This document shows, piece after piece, positions 53,711-64,000 of a stretch of 64,000 nucleotides of DNA. This DNA comes from Fallopia convolvulus (lineage: Eukaryota > Streptophyta > Magnoliopsida > Caryophyllales > Polygonaceae). Within the stretch, counting starts at the first letter, position 1. The number at the start of each line of letters is the position of its first letter. The notes below the pieces were generated by a model. That model was given only the letters and a program-made list of their open reading frames with translations. It ran no database searches and had not been told where the DNA came from. The position numbers and the translations under genes were made by a program. Where the stretch lies: contig OZ024719.1 in NCBI GenBank assembly GCA_964016875.1, forward strand, positions 63,931,224 to 63,995,223. Reading direction: 5' to 3'.

Positions 53711-54755
53711 GTCCTCGGTCGCGAGCTCTGGCTGGCAGTGTCCTCGGCGTAGACCTGTGCCGTGATCCGAGCACACAGGCTCTCATATGTGGTCGGATTT
53801 TTGAGAAAAATGCGACATTTGAAATCCCCCTGGCGAAGATTGCCCATGAGGATGTCGCGTACCGAGGCCTCGTCGATTTGCGCGATCTCAGCGACCGCGG
53901 TGGTGAACCTCGTAAAAAAGGTACCTAGCTTCTCGTTTTCCCCCTACTCGATGCCACGGAGATCGCGCATGTTCTTCTTGCGCTTTCTCGAGCCGTTGAA
54001 GTGCCCGACAAAGGACTCGCATAGCTGGGAAAATGAGGCAATCGACTCGACCTTAAGGCTGGTGAACCACATCATTGTCGCCTTGTCCAGAGTGGTCGGA
54101 AAGATTCGACAGAAAATGGCGTCATTGTAAGAGTTGACGTTCATCTGGACGGCGTAGTGTTTTATGTGGTCCTCGGGGTCGGCCGTGCCGTCGTAAAGTC
54201 CCATTTGCGGCCAACGGAAACCTTTGGGCATGTGTGCCTCTTGGATCTCGGGTATGAAGGGATTCTTGTACCCACTCTCGACGGATGGGCGAGCAGACTT
54301 CGACTTTGACCTCGCCAGAGGGCGTGGCGCGCTTGCCGCTGTTTCGGACAACTCCATGTCACGTCTCTCTGCACGTCGCGAACGGGATCGCGAGATCTGC
54401 ATCGGATCTCGGGAGGGTCTCTCCGTGGTAGATCCGTTCGTGGGCGCCTCCTGCCCCGGCATATAGCCCGGGACATATGCGGGCACGTACTTGGAGTGAG
54501 GTTGCCCCTGGGGGGGATCGGGACATATGGGGGAGCTTGGCCCTGTTGGTACTGCCCGTACCCTGGGTAGGGATACTGGTTGAAAGGAGCGCCACCTTGT
54601 TCATACCCCTGGAACGGGTATGGGTTTTGTGGAACGTTGTATGTCCAGCCTGGCGGGACCACAAAAGGGTATCCTGACGGACCTGTCGTCGTCCATGGAG
54701 GGGTCTCAGCCATATTGTCGGGATGTTGGGGGAAGAAATTGTTTGGACAAGCCAT
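53711..54755 (-). pseudogene. Tat gag, N-terminal part, broken and split by Athila
   Basis: It starts MACPNNFFPQHPDNMAETPPW and runs through a Pro/Gly/Tyr/Gln-rich region (YPFQGYEQGGAPFNQYPYPG). The frame shifts at a run of seven G (54510-54516). It continues as an Arg/Ser-rich region and a capsid-like domain (MGLYDGTADPEDHIKHY, FCRIFPTTLDKATMMW). TAG stands at 53944-53946. After that GENEKLGTFFTRF continues to SSRPRTD, where the Athila element is inserted; the same frame resumes at 40168. The protein would form the particle that packages the element RNA. Confidence 0.9.
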
Positions 54756-54816
54756 TTTGAGGGGGTTTTAGGAATCAAGGTTTGCACTAAGATGGGAAGC
54801 TGCTTAGGATGAAGAG

Positions 54817-54835
54817 GTTCCCACAGACGGCGCCA
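54817..54835 (-). other. Tat primer-binding site
   Basis: On the minus strand TGGCGCCGTCTGTGGGAAC stands 1 nt from the LTR. This phrase is typical of Tat elements; I do not assign the tRNA with confidence. Confidence 0.8.
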
Positions 54836-54836
54836 G

Positions 54837-55606
54837 TGATGAAACCCGAAATAACAGCTACGCTACGAGACAAGAAACAAGATTATTATATTTGAGTGCA
54901 AACACTTGCTCCTTCATTTATGATTTTTCCGTGGTAGCGAGGTTACAAACCTACGAGGTTGATGTACACTTTTGAGAATCACACCTAGACCTCCTACAAG
55001 GTTCCGAGATCGCACCTAAATGTTGCGAGGTCGAATCTAGGGCGAGGTAGATTTGAGGGTATGATGTAGAGAGTTTTGTGGGTTTCTGTAGTGAGGTCTT
55101 AGGCGTGAACGAGGTCCCTGCGCGACTTTGGGGTCTTTCTGTGGGTTTCTCCTATCTGTAGCGAGGTCTTTTGACGATGTTCCTATCACGTCGATCTTTA
55201 ACAAGCAAGAGAGTTCTTGAGTTCAAGTGTTTTTTCGACCACTTCTTCCTACGAGGTTCTTCTCTATTTATAGAGAATTGGGGGGGCGAGTTTAGGTCAA
55301 TGTTCGATGTGGGATGCTCGAAATAAGGGTTTTTGATTGGTCCATGAGTGAGGTCACTTGTGATTGGTTTGGGAGTGAGGTTGTTGGTGATTGGTTCGGG
55401 AGTGAGGTCGCTTGTGATTGGTTCGAGCGGGCGGGTGTATTAGTAGAGTCGGTGACGAGGTCGAGACCTCATCCCGGGATGTTGAGAGACCTCGCGTCCG
55501 TCGGGAGTTTTGTTTTTAAATAATCGGGCATGGACGTGGGTCCCTAAATTGCCCATGGGGGTCCCTCTGGGCCCACTTTTTGCTTTTACTGTTTTGGACA
55601 TCATCA
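54837..55606 (-). repeat. Tat 5' LTR (770 bp)
   Basis: Pairs with 29489-30266 at about 99 percent by eye count of nine substitutions. Confidence 0.95.
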
Positions 55607-55611
55607 CCATC

Positions 55612-56030
55612 CACTTGCGATTATAATTGTTGTCTTCATTCGTATTTCTGGAAGAGAAGTTGTATCATCTAGGCTCGAGAAGTTGTATCATTTTTTACAT
55701 TATAATTCTATTGCTACTAACGCGTTGACGTGTTTAAACTGATTGTTTGACTAAGGTTCCCTCATTAATTATAGCAGATAACGCGTTTACGTGTTTATTA
55801 TGCCCAAAACAATATGTACGCTATGTTCATCAATATAAATAAAAAATAACCAAAATTAAACCGAAAAAATTCGACCAACATTGACTAAATCCAAACAAAC
55901 TCGGCATGTGTTGAGCTGAGCCAAAAAAAAATTTGACAAGCGTTAAACTAAACCCGAACAAGCCCGACCTACATTGGCCCAAAACTCAAATAAAACCTTG
56001 AACTTGAACCTGCGTGATTGGCTCAAACAT
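55612..56030. other. continuation of the Tat target sequence, then AT-rich DNA
   Basis: GAAGTTGTATCAT occurs twice near 55650-55690 and ACGCGTT(G/T)ACGTGTTTA twice near 55719 and 55782, so small local duplications are present. No gene is seen. Confidence 0.5.
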
Positions 56031-56185
56031 AGGCGGAACTATAGTGGGGCCAGAGGTGGCCATGGACCCCCTATCCAATTTTTTTAAAAAATATATGTTT
56101 TTTTTGTCGAGAGTTTCGATTTGATATATTATATGCATTAATCTGATACCTGAGTAAAAAGTTATTAGCATTTGAAAATTGACCG
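56031..56185 (+). repeat. GGCGGAACTATA repeat family, copy 2
   Basis: GGCGGAACTATAGTGGGGCC starts the copy, with GCCAGAGGTGGCCATGG and TTTCGATTTGATATA further on. Shared with 63842-64000 and, inverted, with 3903-4075. Confidence 0.8.
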
Positions 56186-56581
56186 TACATAAATTATTTT
56201 TATAAGTTATTTATTTAATTGAAATGTTTTTGTTATTTGCTAGATTGCATAGTTTAATAATGTAATTGAAACCAAAATCGTCGAAACAATTAATTATGGT
56301 TGAAATATTTTTGAATCACACACTAAATTTATTAGCATATAATTCTTGAGGTTTTGTTCAAATATTTTTTAATATTTTGTATTTATTTTTTTTAAATTGA
56401 AAAAATGATAGACATGTTAAAAAAAAAGTTTGACCCATCAAATAAGAAGGATTGAGTTCCGCCTTGGGCTCAAAGTGATAATAGATAGCTGGAACCCGAT
56501 CAAATCAAACCAAAATGACCAGAGGAGACGTACAATAACCGAGAGCCCCTATAAATCATAAATGATACACAATACAAAAGT

Positions 56582-56851
56582 AGAGTTTGGTTCAAATGAA
56601 ACAAGCTCTTATCATAAAACGTGAAACGAATGCACTTTTTATAGTTTGTTCATACAAAAGTGCGTTACAAAATACAAAAAGTGCAATATGAAAATGTACT
56701 ACAAAAAGTGCAGTACAAAGTACGAAAAGTGCAAATCCGAAAAAGTGCGCTCTGAAATAGTAAAAGTGCACTACGAACTAGAAAAAGTACATTCATTTCA
56801 GGATAAGAGTTCGTTTCAGAATAAGAGTTTATTTCATTTGAACCAAACTCT
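56582..56851. mobile_element. AAGTGCA-MITE copy 1 (270 bp)
   Basis: Ends AGAGTTTGGTTCAAATGAAA and, inverted, TTTCATTTGAACCAAACTCT. An 8-bp target duplication ACAAAAGT lies on both sides, as in hAT elements. The interior is a run of AAAAGTGCA motifs spaced about 14-17 bp. No coding capacity. Confidence 0.92.
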
Positions 56852-56859
56852 ACAAAAGT

Positions 56860-57497
56860 ATTTGTACTACATTAACAAGTAACGGTGCGGGTATTGTGAA
56901 CGAGTTTTTGATTTATAGAGAGCATCAATGAGAATATATCGACGTACATAGTGTTTCCTACACAAAGCTCGTCCACCAAGAGTTATAGCCAACTCCAAGA
57001 TCAAACACAAGGGTGCAATCGATGAGCAACATTTGAACGTGGACATGACATTCTTGTCAGATTAATGAGTAAAAAGATGTTCAATTATCAAATCAAAAAC
57101 ATACAAATGAAGGTACGAAATGTGAATATATTATCAACGTCTCAACATGAGATCAATTTCTAAGAAACTAAAACTCTAATAAAAATAAATAAAGTTTATA
57201 AAAAAAATAAAATAAACTAAATATGTATAATTTAATAAAATCATTTCATTTTTAAGATTCATAACTTATGTACTTGCATATATTTTAAGAAAATTTATTT
57301 AATGGTCATTGGATACACATTAGTAAATTTATTTTGGAAAAAAATAAAAAATATTCTCTAAAATAAAACTCTATATAAAAAATTAATATATAAATATAAT
57401 TTTTTTAAATTTTAGTTATATTAATGTTTACTTTATCATGTTAATGTGTGCCCAAGTAACATATGTTTTCCAATCAAACAAAAGGATTTTGACTATA
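56860..57497. other. AT-rich spacer, no gene
   Basis: Poly-A and poly-T rich DNA without recognisable features. Confidence 0.6.
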
Positions 57498-57754
57498 AGT
57501 TTGGTTCAAATAAAAAAAAACTCTTATTCTGAAAAATAAAAAATGCACTACAAAGTACGAAAAATGCATTACAAAATACAAAATGTGCAATCCAAAAAAT
57601 GTACTACAAAAATATGAAATGTACACTACAAAGTACGAAAAGTGCAAATGCGAAAAAGTGTAGTCCGAAGTAGAAAAAATGCATTACAAACTAGAAAAAA
57701 TGTATTTAACTTTATTTTTTAAGATAAAAGTTTTTTTCATTTGAACCAAACTCT
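57498..57754. mobile_element. AAGTGCA-MITE copy 2 (257 bp, more diverged)
   Basis: Ends AGTTTGGTTCAAATAAAA and CATTTGAACCAAACTCT with the same AAAGTGCA-type interior. The first two bases of the left end are worn. The target duplication is not clear. Confidence 0.85.
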
Positions 57755-57814
57755 TTTAACCATAACGGTTTGTGAAAGTCCACAATGGCATGCGTTCCTT
57801 AACTTGATGCCTAA

Positions 57815-58457
57815 TAGAGCTGTCAAAAACTGACCGAACCCGCTAACCCGACCCGAACCGTCCGATAATTTTAGGGTCAAGACCCGAAAATTCGAACCCG
57901 AAACCCGAAATCAACCGAACCCGATAGAACCCGAAACCCGTTGGGTTGAAACTGGAAACCCGTTGGGTTGACCGATTTAGTATATTTACAGAATTTTTAA
58001 AATTTATTTTTAAAATTATAATATATTTTATTATTAAAATAAATGAAAATAATATATTATAATTAAATATTATTATTTAATTAAAATTTGATTTTAATAA
58101 TCATAAAAAATGGAAATTTTAGACCCGCTGGTCAACCCGAACCGACCGAAAACCCGCTACAACCACTGTTCTAAAAATCCCTTCTAGGCCCCGCCTAGGC
58201 GCTGGAAGGTCCTAGCCCGCCTAGCCGTCCAGATCGCCTAGGCACCCGTCTAGGACCGCCTAGGCAACCGTTCAGACCGTCTAGGCGCTAGGCGGTTCCT
58301 ATCCGCCCAGCATCCGCCTAGAGTTTTTTAGAACATTGGCTACAACCCGACCCGATTGACCCGCGACCCATAACGAAACCGAACCCGATTTAACCCGAAC
58401 CCGAAATGACCGAACCCGAACCCGAACCCGCCCGACCCGACCCGATTGACAGGTCTA
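57815..58457. mobile_element. hAT-like MITE rich in ACCCGA, with a second MITE inside
   Basis: Ends TAGAGCTGTCAA and, inverted, TAGACCTGTCAA (11 of 12 match). The 8-bp target duplication ATGCCTAA is exact (57807-57814 and 58458-58465). The interior is a degenerate run of AACCCGA-like pentamers on both sides of an AT-rich core. Confidence 0.9.
58164..58338. mobile_element. nested hAT-like MITE (175 bp)
   Basis: Ends CACTGTTCTAAAAA and, inverted, CAATGTTCTAAAAA. The 8-bp target duplication GCTACAAC is exact (58156-58163 and 58339-58346). The interior is GC-rich with repeated CGCCTAGGC palindromes, in contrast with the AT-rich surroundings. Confidence 0.93.
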
Positions 58458-58871
58458 ATGCCTAATATGGAATGACAACGTTGTGAACAGTGTCTTAGTG
58501 TTGAACAACCTAACATGCCATGTTTGCCTTGGTTAATGCAGAAGTAAAGTTTACTTGGATTTGGAAATGCGTAATTGAAAGTACAACCTTGAACTTCTTA
58601 TCACAGCTTTCCAAGATCTAAATTTTCGTCAGATTATTTTTAATCATAAAAATGACGGCTTAGTTACGATTTATTATTTCTACTAAAAAAAGTTATGATT
58701 TATTACTTCCGTTTAGGGAAGAAAATTGTCATTATACTAGTTATATCCGGGGTATCATGCACGACTACGACTCGGATTTTAAACTTATTTTTAAACATAT
58801 TATAAATAAAATATCAATGCAGAAAATATTTTTTTTAATCAAAAATTAATGTAGTCAAGTAATATGAATAA

Positions 58872-59144
58872 AGAGTTTGGTTCAAATGAAACAAACTCTT
58901 ATCCTAAAACGTGAAATGAATGCACTTTTCCTAGTTATTAGTGCACTTTTCATACAAAAGTGCATTGAAAAATACAAAAAGTGCACTACGAAAAAGTGCA
59001 GTACAAAAAATATGAAAAGTGCACTAAAAAGTAAGAAAAATGCAAATACGAAAAAGTGCACTCCTACGTAGGAAAAATGCACTATTAACTACAAAAAGTG
59101 CATTCGTTTCAGGATAAGAGTTTGTTTCATTTGAGCCATACTCT
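58872..59144. mobile_element. AAGTGCA-MITE copy 3 (273 bp)
   Basis: Ends AGAGTTTGGTTCAAATGAAA and TTTCATTTGAGCCATACTCT. Target duplication ATGAATA(A/G), 7 of 8. The same repeated AAAGTGCA interior. Confidence 0.92.
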
Positions 59145-60734
59145 ATGAATAGATAAGATAAGTTTTTATCATTTTTAATAAAAAATCGATTTTAAAAAAA
59201 TCTTTTATGTCATAAATGGATAAAAAGATATAGATAGTGTAATTTTTATCATCTTGTAATATTTGTTTATTTTTATTATAATTTTATTTAATAAATTTTT
59301 GATAGAAATAGATATATAGATCAAGATATTGTAATTTTTATTCTTTTTAAACAAATTTAGAGTTCCAAAATTTTAATAAATAAAAAGATAAAAAAAATTT
59401 AATTGGAAAAGATAAAGTAACATGAATAAATATTTTTTTTAAATATAGAAAAAAAAATAAGAAGAAAAGGTGAAATAATATGACATGTATCCAAAATAAT
59501 ATTGATTACATGTTCGACCATGTTTTTAAAATTAAAAAAATATTGAAAAATCTTATCATAAATATTCTCTAAGAGAGTTGGGTAAAAGATAGATATTAGG
59601 AAAAGTAAAAAAATAAATAATAGAAAATTAATTACAATAATTGAAATAATATGAATAATAATTTTTTTAAATATGATGTAGGACTGAAATCAACGTGGTG
59701 GCTCAAAAACGATTAGCTTTTATAATATATATTGATTTTCAACACAATTTTTTTTTTAAATTGAGTCAAAATATACAAAACAATCTAATTTTTTTTCTTA
59801 AATCAACAATTTATTTATACTCACCTTAATTATCTGTAAACAACAAAGAAAGAAAATTTATAAAAAATTAATATGTGAAATTTTCAATAATAAATGTTGC
59901 AATACATCAATAAATCATTACTTACAATCCCAAATAACACACATTTCTCACCAAGATTACAAGGCTACTTCTCCAAACCATTGTTGTTCTTTTTTAACTT
60001 AAAAACAAGTGTTGTATTTATTTGTTACTTTTAGATTAAAATTCTATAAAGTATAATTACGTATCCCTGAAAGTTGAATTAATTTCAGCAAAACTTTAAC
60101 AATGGAGTAGTTTATTTAATTTCAGCAAAACTCTATAAAGTCTAATTATTTACTTTGTATCTAATTATAACAATAATGATGCTTTAAAAAAAGTGGATGT
60201 GTTAGGGGATTTTTTGCTCTTATTAGAAGGAGTGGGATTTAGTTCCAGTAGAGTTGTGAAAAAACTCCATCGATAGAGTTGAGAAGATTTTGATCGTTAA
60301 ATAACAATTCAACATCTAAGATTGGATTATTCTCTCTCCATATCAACTTATAATTTTTTTCCATTTAATTTATTTCCGACGAGTTCATTAATTTCCTATA
60401 GGGTTTTAATAACTTCGCCCATAGAGTTATTTAATAACTTCAACAAAACAGCACCGGAGAGAGTGAGACGGAGGGGGAAGTTACATGGTATTAGAATTGC
60501 TTGGTGTGCTATTGTTGTCTCACACTTGTTCTTTGTTAATGTATTTTGTTTGCTAAGGTTATCTGTCAATAAGCATATGAAATTGTTCACATCCTCTAGT
60601 GTTATGAAACAACGTCAGGACAATTAGTTAACTTGGCAAAGTCAGAGTTGACATTTCAGAGCTGACATTTAGTGAGAATGTGTACATGTGACTTCAGGTG
60701 CTCCAAGGCATCTTGGATGTTCAAGAGGAGGAGA
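59145..60734. other. very AT-rich intergenic DNA, no gene
   Basis: Long A/T runs. A short frame at 60322-60627 has no recognised motif and no codon bias. Confidence 0.55.
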
Positions 60735-61080
60735 AACATGAGTTTTATATGGAATTTCCAACTATGATGGGTCGGTGGAAGAAGGTTATTTTTTACCAGG
60801 TTAAGGAGAGGGTGTGGAAGAAGATTAAAAGTTGGATGACACAAACTTTATCTGTGCAGAAAAGGAGGTGCTCTTAAAACCATTTGCACATTCCATTCCT
60901 ATGTAAATTATGTTGTGTTTCCTACTCCTTGTGGGCTTGTGTAGAGAATTTGAGCAACTCATGTGTGATTTTTTTGGAAGGCCAAGGACATAAGAAGCGG
61001 TTGCATTGGATGAGTTGGAAGAGAATGTGCATGCCTAAGAGACGTGGTTAGGTGGTGTTTTGCTAATGGAATACAAATAG
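60735..61080 (+). pseudogene. LINE (L1-type) reverse transcriptase fragment
   Basis: Conceptual translation in shifting frames gives RVWKKIKSWMTQTLS followed by CSLKTICTFHSYV, then FFW and KKRLHWMSWKRMCMPK-like pieces. These match the C-terminal part of plant non-LTR RT proteins, in the block W-x-x-W...P-K before GGLGF. Several frameshifts and stops; only this part remains. Confidence 0.6.
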
Positions 61081-61471
61081 TGGGTGGTTTTATGTAAAAA
61101 GTAAGATAAGGGATGATTTTTTTGTAAACTAGGTAAGATAAAGGTTTTTTTTTATGTAATTCACCCATTTTAATAACCACCCATTATTTATTTTTAATTA
61201 GGCAAAATATTTTTTTTAAAATTCGAATATGTTGTGTTTATTTTTTTTAATTTGACCTAAGGCTAATCCATTACTAGTGCCAACAATGACACCAACAATT
61301 GATAGCAACAACACTAGCAATGGAGACCTTGGGTTGCTTTGATTACTTGCAATTTGTCACCCTCTAATTCAATGTGTTGAAGATTCCTTCTTCTCGCTTC
61401 ATGTACATCATCTCTTAATGCTAAAGCTTTTATTGTGACTAACACTACCTTTCCATATCGTCTTACTATTA

Positions 61472-61820
61472 TGATACGCTACGATCATATTAGGATAATT
61501 AGTTATATTTGTTATCTTTTTAATATTGTCTTTTCTTTTAATTAGGGATTTGATTTTATCTTTTAGTAAGATTATCTTTTTAAGATTTCAACAATTAGGT
61601 TTTTCTAGATATTGAAGGTTATTATAAATACTCATTTTAAGTTGTTATCAAATCAATCAATGAAATCAATTAATAAAATAATCCTCTTTGCCATAAACTC
61701 ATTCCTCGTTCTCCTTCCCGTGGCAACCAACCGCGTGTATCGAGCCATTCCCACCTCGGGTACGACTCAAATCCTTGACCAACAAGAATTTCGATACGAA
61801 TCCACACCCGATCCGTATCA
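61472..61820 (+). repeat. solo LTR (349 bp)
   Basis: Starts TGATACGCTACG and ends CCGTATCA, with perfect 7-bp TGATACG/CGTATCA ends and an exact 5-bp target duplication TATTA (61467-61471 and 61821-61825). TATAAATA near 61624 fits an LTR promoter on the plus strand. No internal region remains. Confidence 0.85.
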
Positions 61821-63298
61821 TATTATGTCAATAACTCTACCCTGAATCCCTTATTGTCTCTTATTACTACTTCCCTAGAAGATTGTCCATTCGTCAGTTT
61901 GATTCCATCAAAGTTGATCTTAAGGGAACATTGTTGTGATTTTTTTTCAAATTTCTGGTTTTCCTCTTTCTTTATTTCCGTTCTTTCTTTTCTTCCACGT
62001 TTTTTCTTCATCTTCTTTTCATTGCTTAGCTCTTCCATTCCTAGCAAGTTGTGTCCTTGGTTGAGTGTGCATTGATGTACTACTCCTTTATTATGGGTGT
62101 TTTGTGTTATTGGGTTTTCAATATCACCGACTTTAATTTTACTCCGATCTCTTAATTTACACCCATCATTCTGACCAATTGAATTTTTATCCTATAAACA
62201 AATACATGTACGAACATCACAATTCACTATCAAAATTGTTTTGCATGTGAGGCAGGAGGTGTAAAGTAAAAACATTAGGGTACGAGAGTATTGTATAATA
62301 TTCCTAAGTAATCGATACAAATTCAGTGTTATGACTAAGAATAGTACAGTAGATTGTATGGTCATGTGCTTAATACACTAGTAGTTGTAATTATGAAATG
62401 AAATGTCATGATAAATCGTGCTTAAAAAGGAGAAAAGCTGGCCTAGAACTGCACATTTTGTACTTGCTGATGAACTGAAAACACGTGTTAATACGTAATA
62501 CGTAAAGGGGTAGTTGTAAATAATATTCTTATAGATCTAGTGAATACTATAAACAGAGGGGCAAAAGTGACATATAGTGCTTTTTAATTTGTATTAATAT
62601 TAATATGAAAAGCATATAGATCGAGTAGTAGTTTTTCAAAAAGGCTATAGACATGTCAAATACTAGCTAGGGATATGTACACAAGGAAACCCTAGGCCAT
62701 AGCTAGGATTTCACTTGGGTTCTCATTTTGTCTTATGCACTTCTCCATTTCACTTCCTTCTTCCTCCTTCCATGTTCATCTTTATGTACATTTTATTACC
62801 GAGTAAACGGTATAAACAAACGGCCCTCCTTATTTAGACATTTATATTACTTTTTAAGATGACATGTTTATGTGAAAGTTTAAACATCACCTTATTATAG
62901 AAATGTTATGTGAAATATACATTAATAATATATTTTTGATATATAGTATGATTTATTAAGTATGACGGTTACAAGAGTGTGGATGGTATATATTATAATA
63001 AATAAAGTACTATTAAATGATAATTAAATTATTTTTAGAATAAAAGGCATATTAAATTCTCTAGTGGGCCATTAGTACTCGAGTTGCGTTAGAGATTTCA
63101 TTAATTATTTATTATTATTATTTTAAAGATAAAGTTAGGAACCACCATTTTTACTCAAATGATTAATCCAATGGGTAAGGGACTAAGGTCTTAGCTCTAT
63201 TTATATATTGATATTTTTTCTTGTGGTTTTTCAATGTGAGATGGAACTTCCAATCCCAACCTCTATTTCATCCCGCTCCTCTCAAGTGCAACTAGACT
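61821..63298. other. AT-rich intergenic DNA, no gene
   Basis: A minus-strand frame at 61823-62047 is Lys-rich and lacks any motif. Nothing else is supported. Confidence 0.5.
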
Positions 63299-63541
63299 GG
63301 TCTAGTTGACACTTGACAAACCTTTAAGGACGGTTTAGACTTCGATCGAACGGGCACTTCACCCTAGATCCAAACAGAAATGAAACCCATAAATTAAACT
63401 TTGGTAGTTTGGATTTCTGGTCTAGTGGACACTAACCTTTAAGGACGGTTTAGCCGTCGATCGAAGTCATCGAACGGGCACTTTACCCTAGATCCAAACA
63501 GAAATGAACACATAAATTAAAATTTGGTAGTTTGGATTTAC
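63299..63541 (+). repeat. tandem duplication of about 120 bp
   Basis: Units at 63299-63418 and 63419-63541 share CCTTTAAGGACGGTTTAG, CGAACGGGCACTT, CCCTAGATCCAAACAG and TTTGGTAGTTTGGATTT. They differ by a few small indels. Confidence 0.9.
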
Positions 63542-63841
63542 AAGATGGGTTAAATTTATCTTAATTTCCACTGATCAATATTAAAAACTTTAGTAAGCTT
63601 AACTTACATTAATTTTTACTTATCCCTAGCTAGTATTTGACATGTCCAACCTACTCCTTCCGAACTTGGATCTAAACTCATTCCTAAAGAGAGGTATGAG
63701 AAAACCATGCATAATCGGTATAAGGTATCGATTCTAATTTAAAAAACCCGTAAACCAAATACTAAATATCAGATTTCCCTTTCTTCAAAATCATACATGA
63801 TTTCTCATATCCACAAATATACTAATGCACCTCTATATGCA

Positions 63842-64000
63842 AAGGCGAAACTATAGGCCAGAGGTGGCCATGGCCCTCCAATAAATTTTTTTTTAGTATA
63901 TATATATATATTCCTTTTGTCAAGAGTTTCGATTTGATATACTATACACTTTAATCTGACGCTTGGGTAAAAAATTATGAGCGTTTTAAAATTGACGATA
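63842..64000 (+). repeat. GGCGGAACTATA repeat family, copy 3, runs off the window
   Basis: GGCGAAACTATAGGCCAGAGG and TTTCGATTTGATATACTATA match copy 2 at 56031. The copy continues past the window end. Confidence 0.8.

Larger units (their letters stand above)
29489..55606 (-). mobile_element. Tat-lineage Ty3/gypsy LTR retrotransposon with nested Athila
   Basis: The two LTRs share TGATGAAACCCG starts and GGACATCATCA ends. The 5-bp target duplication is CCATC (29484-29488 and 55607-55611). Reading on the minus strand the order is 5' LTR, primer-binding site, gag, protease, RT, two RNase H domains, integrase, a 48-bp minisatellite, an antisense gene and the 3' LTR. The double RNase H and the antisense gene between pol and the 3' LTR are hallmarks of the Tat/Retand group. 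Without the nested Athila the element is about 12.6 kb. The LTRs differ by about nine substitutions, one 9-bp indel and one homopolymer indel by my eye count. gag and pol are broken, so it is not autonomous now. Confidence 0.95.

Noticed and set aside
61612..61845. 77-codon plus-strand frame
   Set aside because: Lies inside the solo LTR at 61472-61820 and crosses its end.

Overview
This is a repeat-dominated stretch of a flowering-plant nuclear genome, most likely a eudicot. The evidence is spliced phytocyanin and E2 ubiquitin-conjugating enzyme genes with plant intron structure, a plant-type U1 snRNA gene with an upstream sequence element and a plant 3' box, and LTR retrotransposons of the plant-only Athila and Tat lineages. 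No CRISPR, operon or prokaryotic feature was seen.

Host genes lie mainly in 10-24 kb. In order they are a non-copper (early-nodulin-like) phytocyanin (+), a cytokinin-response-factor-like protein whose AP2 domain looks internally deleted (-), a complete four-exon UBC8/10-type E2 (-), a wrecked G-type lectin S-receptor-like kinase pseudogene (-), and a U1 snRNA gene (+). A full-length mariner-like DNA transposon (13258-17233) sits between the CRF-like and E2 genes. It has near-identical TIRs, a TA target duplication, an open DD39D transposase, and an extra acidic open reading frame in the opposite orientation.

The left arm (1-9.6 kb) holds small repeats and a three-level nest proven by target-site duplications. 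A short LTR (TSD CTTAT) is split by an Athila-type LTR (TSD AGGCT). That in turn holds a non-autonomous Athila-like element with a tRNA-Asp primer-binding site, a relic ORF and one full 3' LTR.

The centre (29489-55606) is a Tat-lineage Ty3/gypsy element on the minus strand (TSD CCATC). Inside its gag sits a very young 13.5-kb Athila element (40169-53710, TSD GTCCT), also on the minus strand. The Tat element carries a plus-strand antisense gene with its own TATA box, introns and a gypsy-type-transposon domain, plus a 48-bp minisatellite of about 25 units. Every in-frame stop found in it is TAG, where CAG is plausible, which fits decay by CHG methylation.

The right arm (55.6-64 kb) is AT-rich. 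It holds three copies of one 8-bp-TSD MITE family, two nested hAT-like MITEs, a LINE fragment, a solo LTR and local duplications.

The most unusual signal is a pair of short palindromes set about 21 bp apart. It recurs through the Athila LTRs, untranslated parts and coding parts in different reading frames. Two other Athila-type families in the window carry pairs with a different palindrome sequence but the same spacing.
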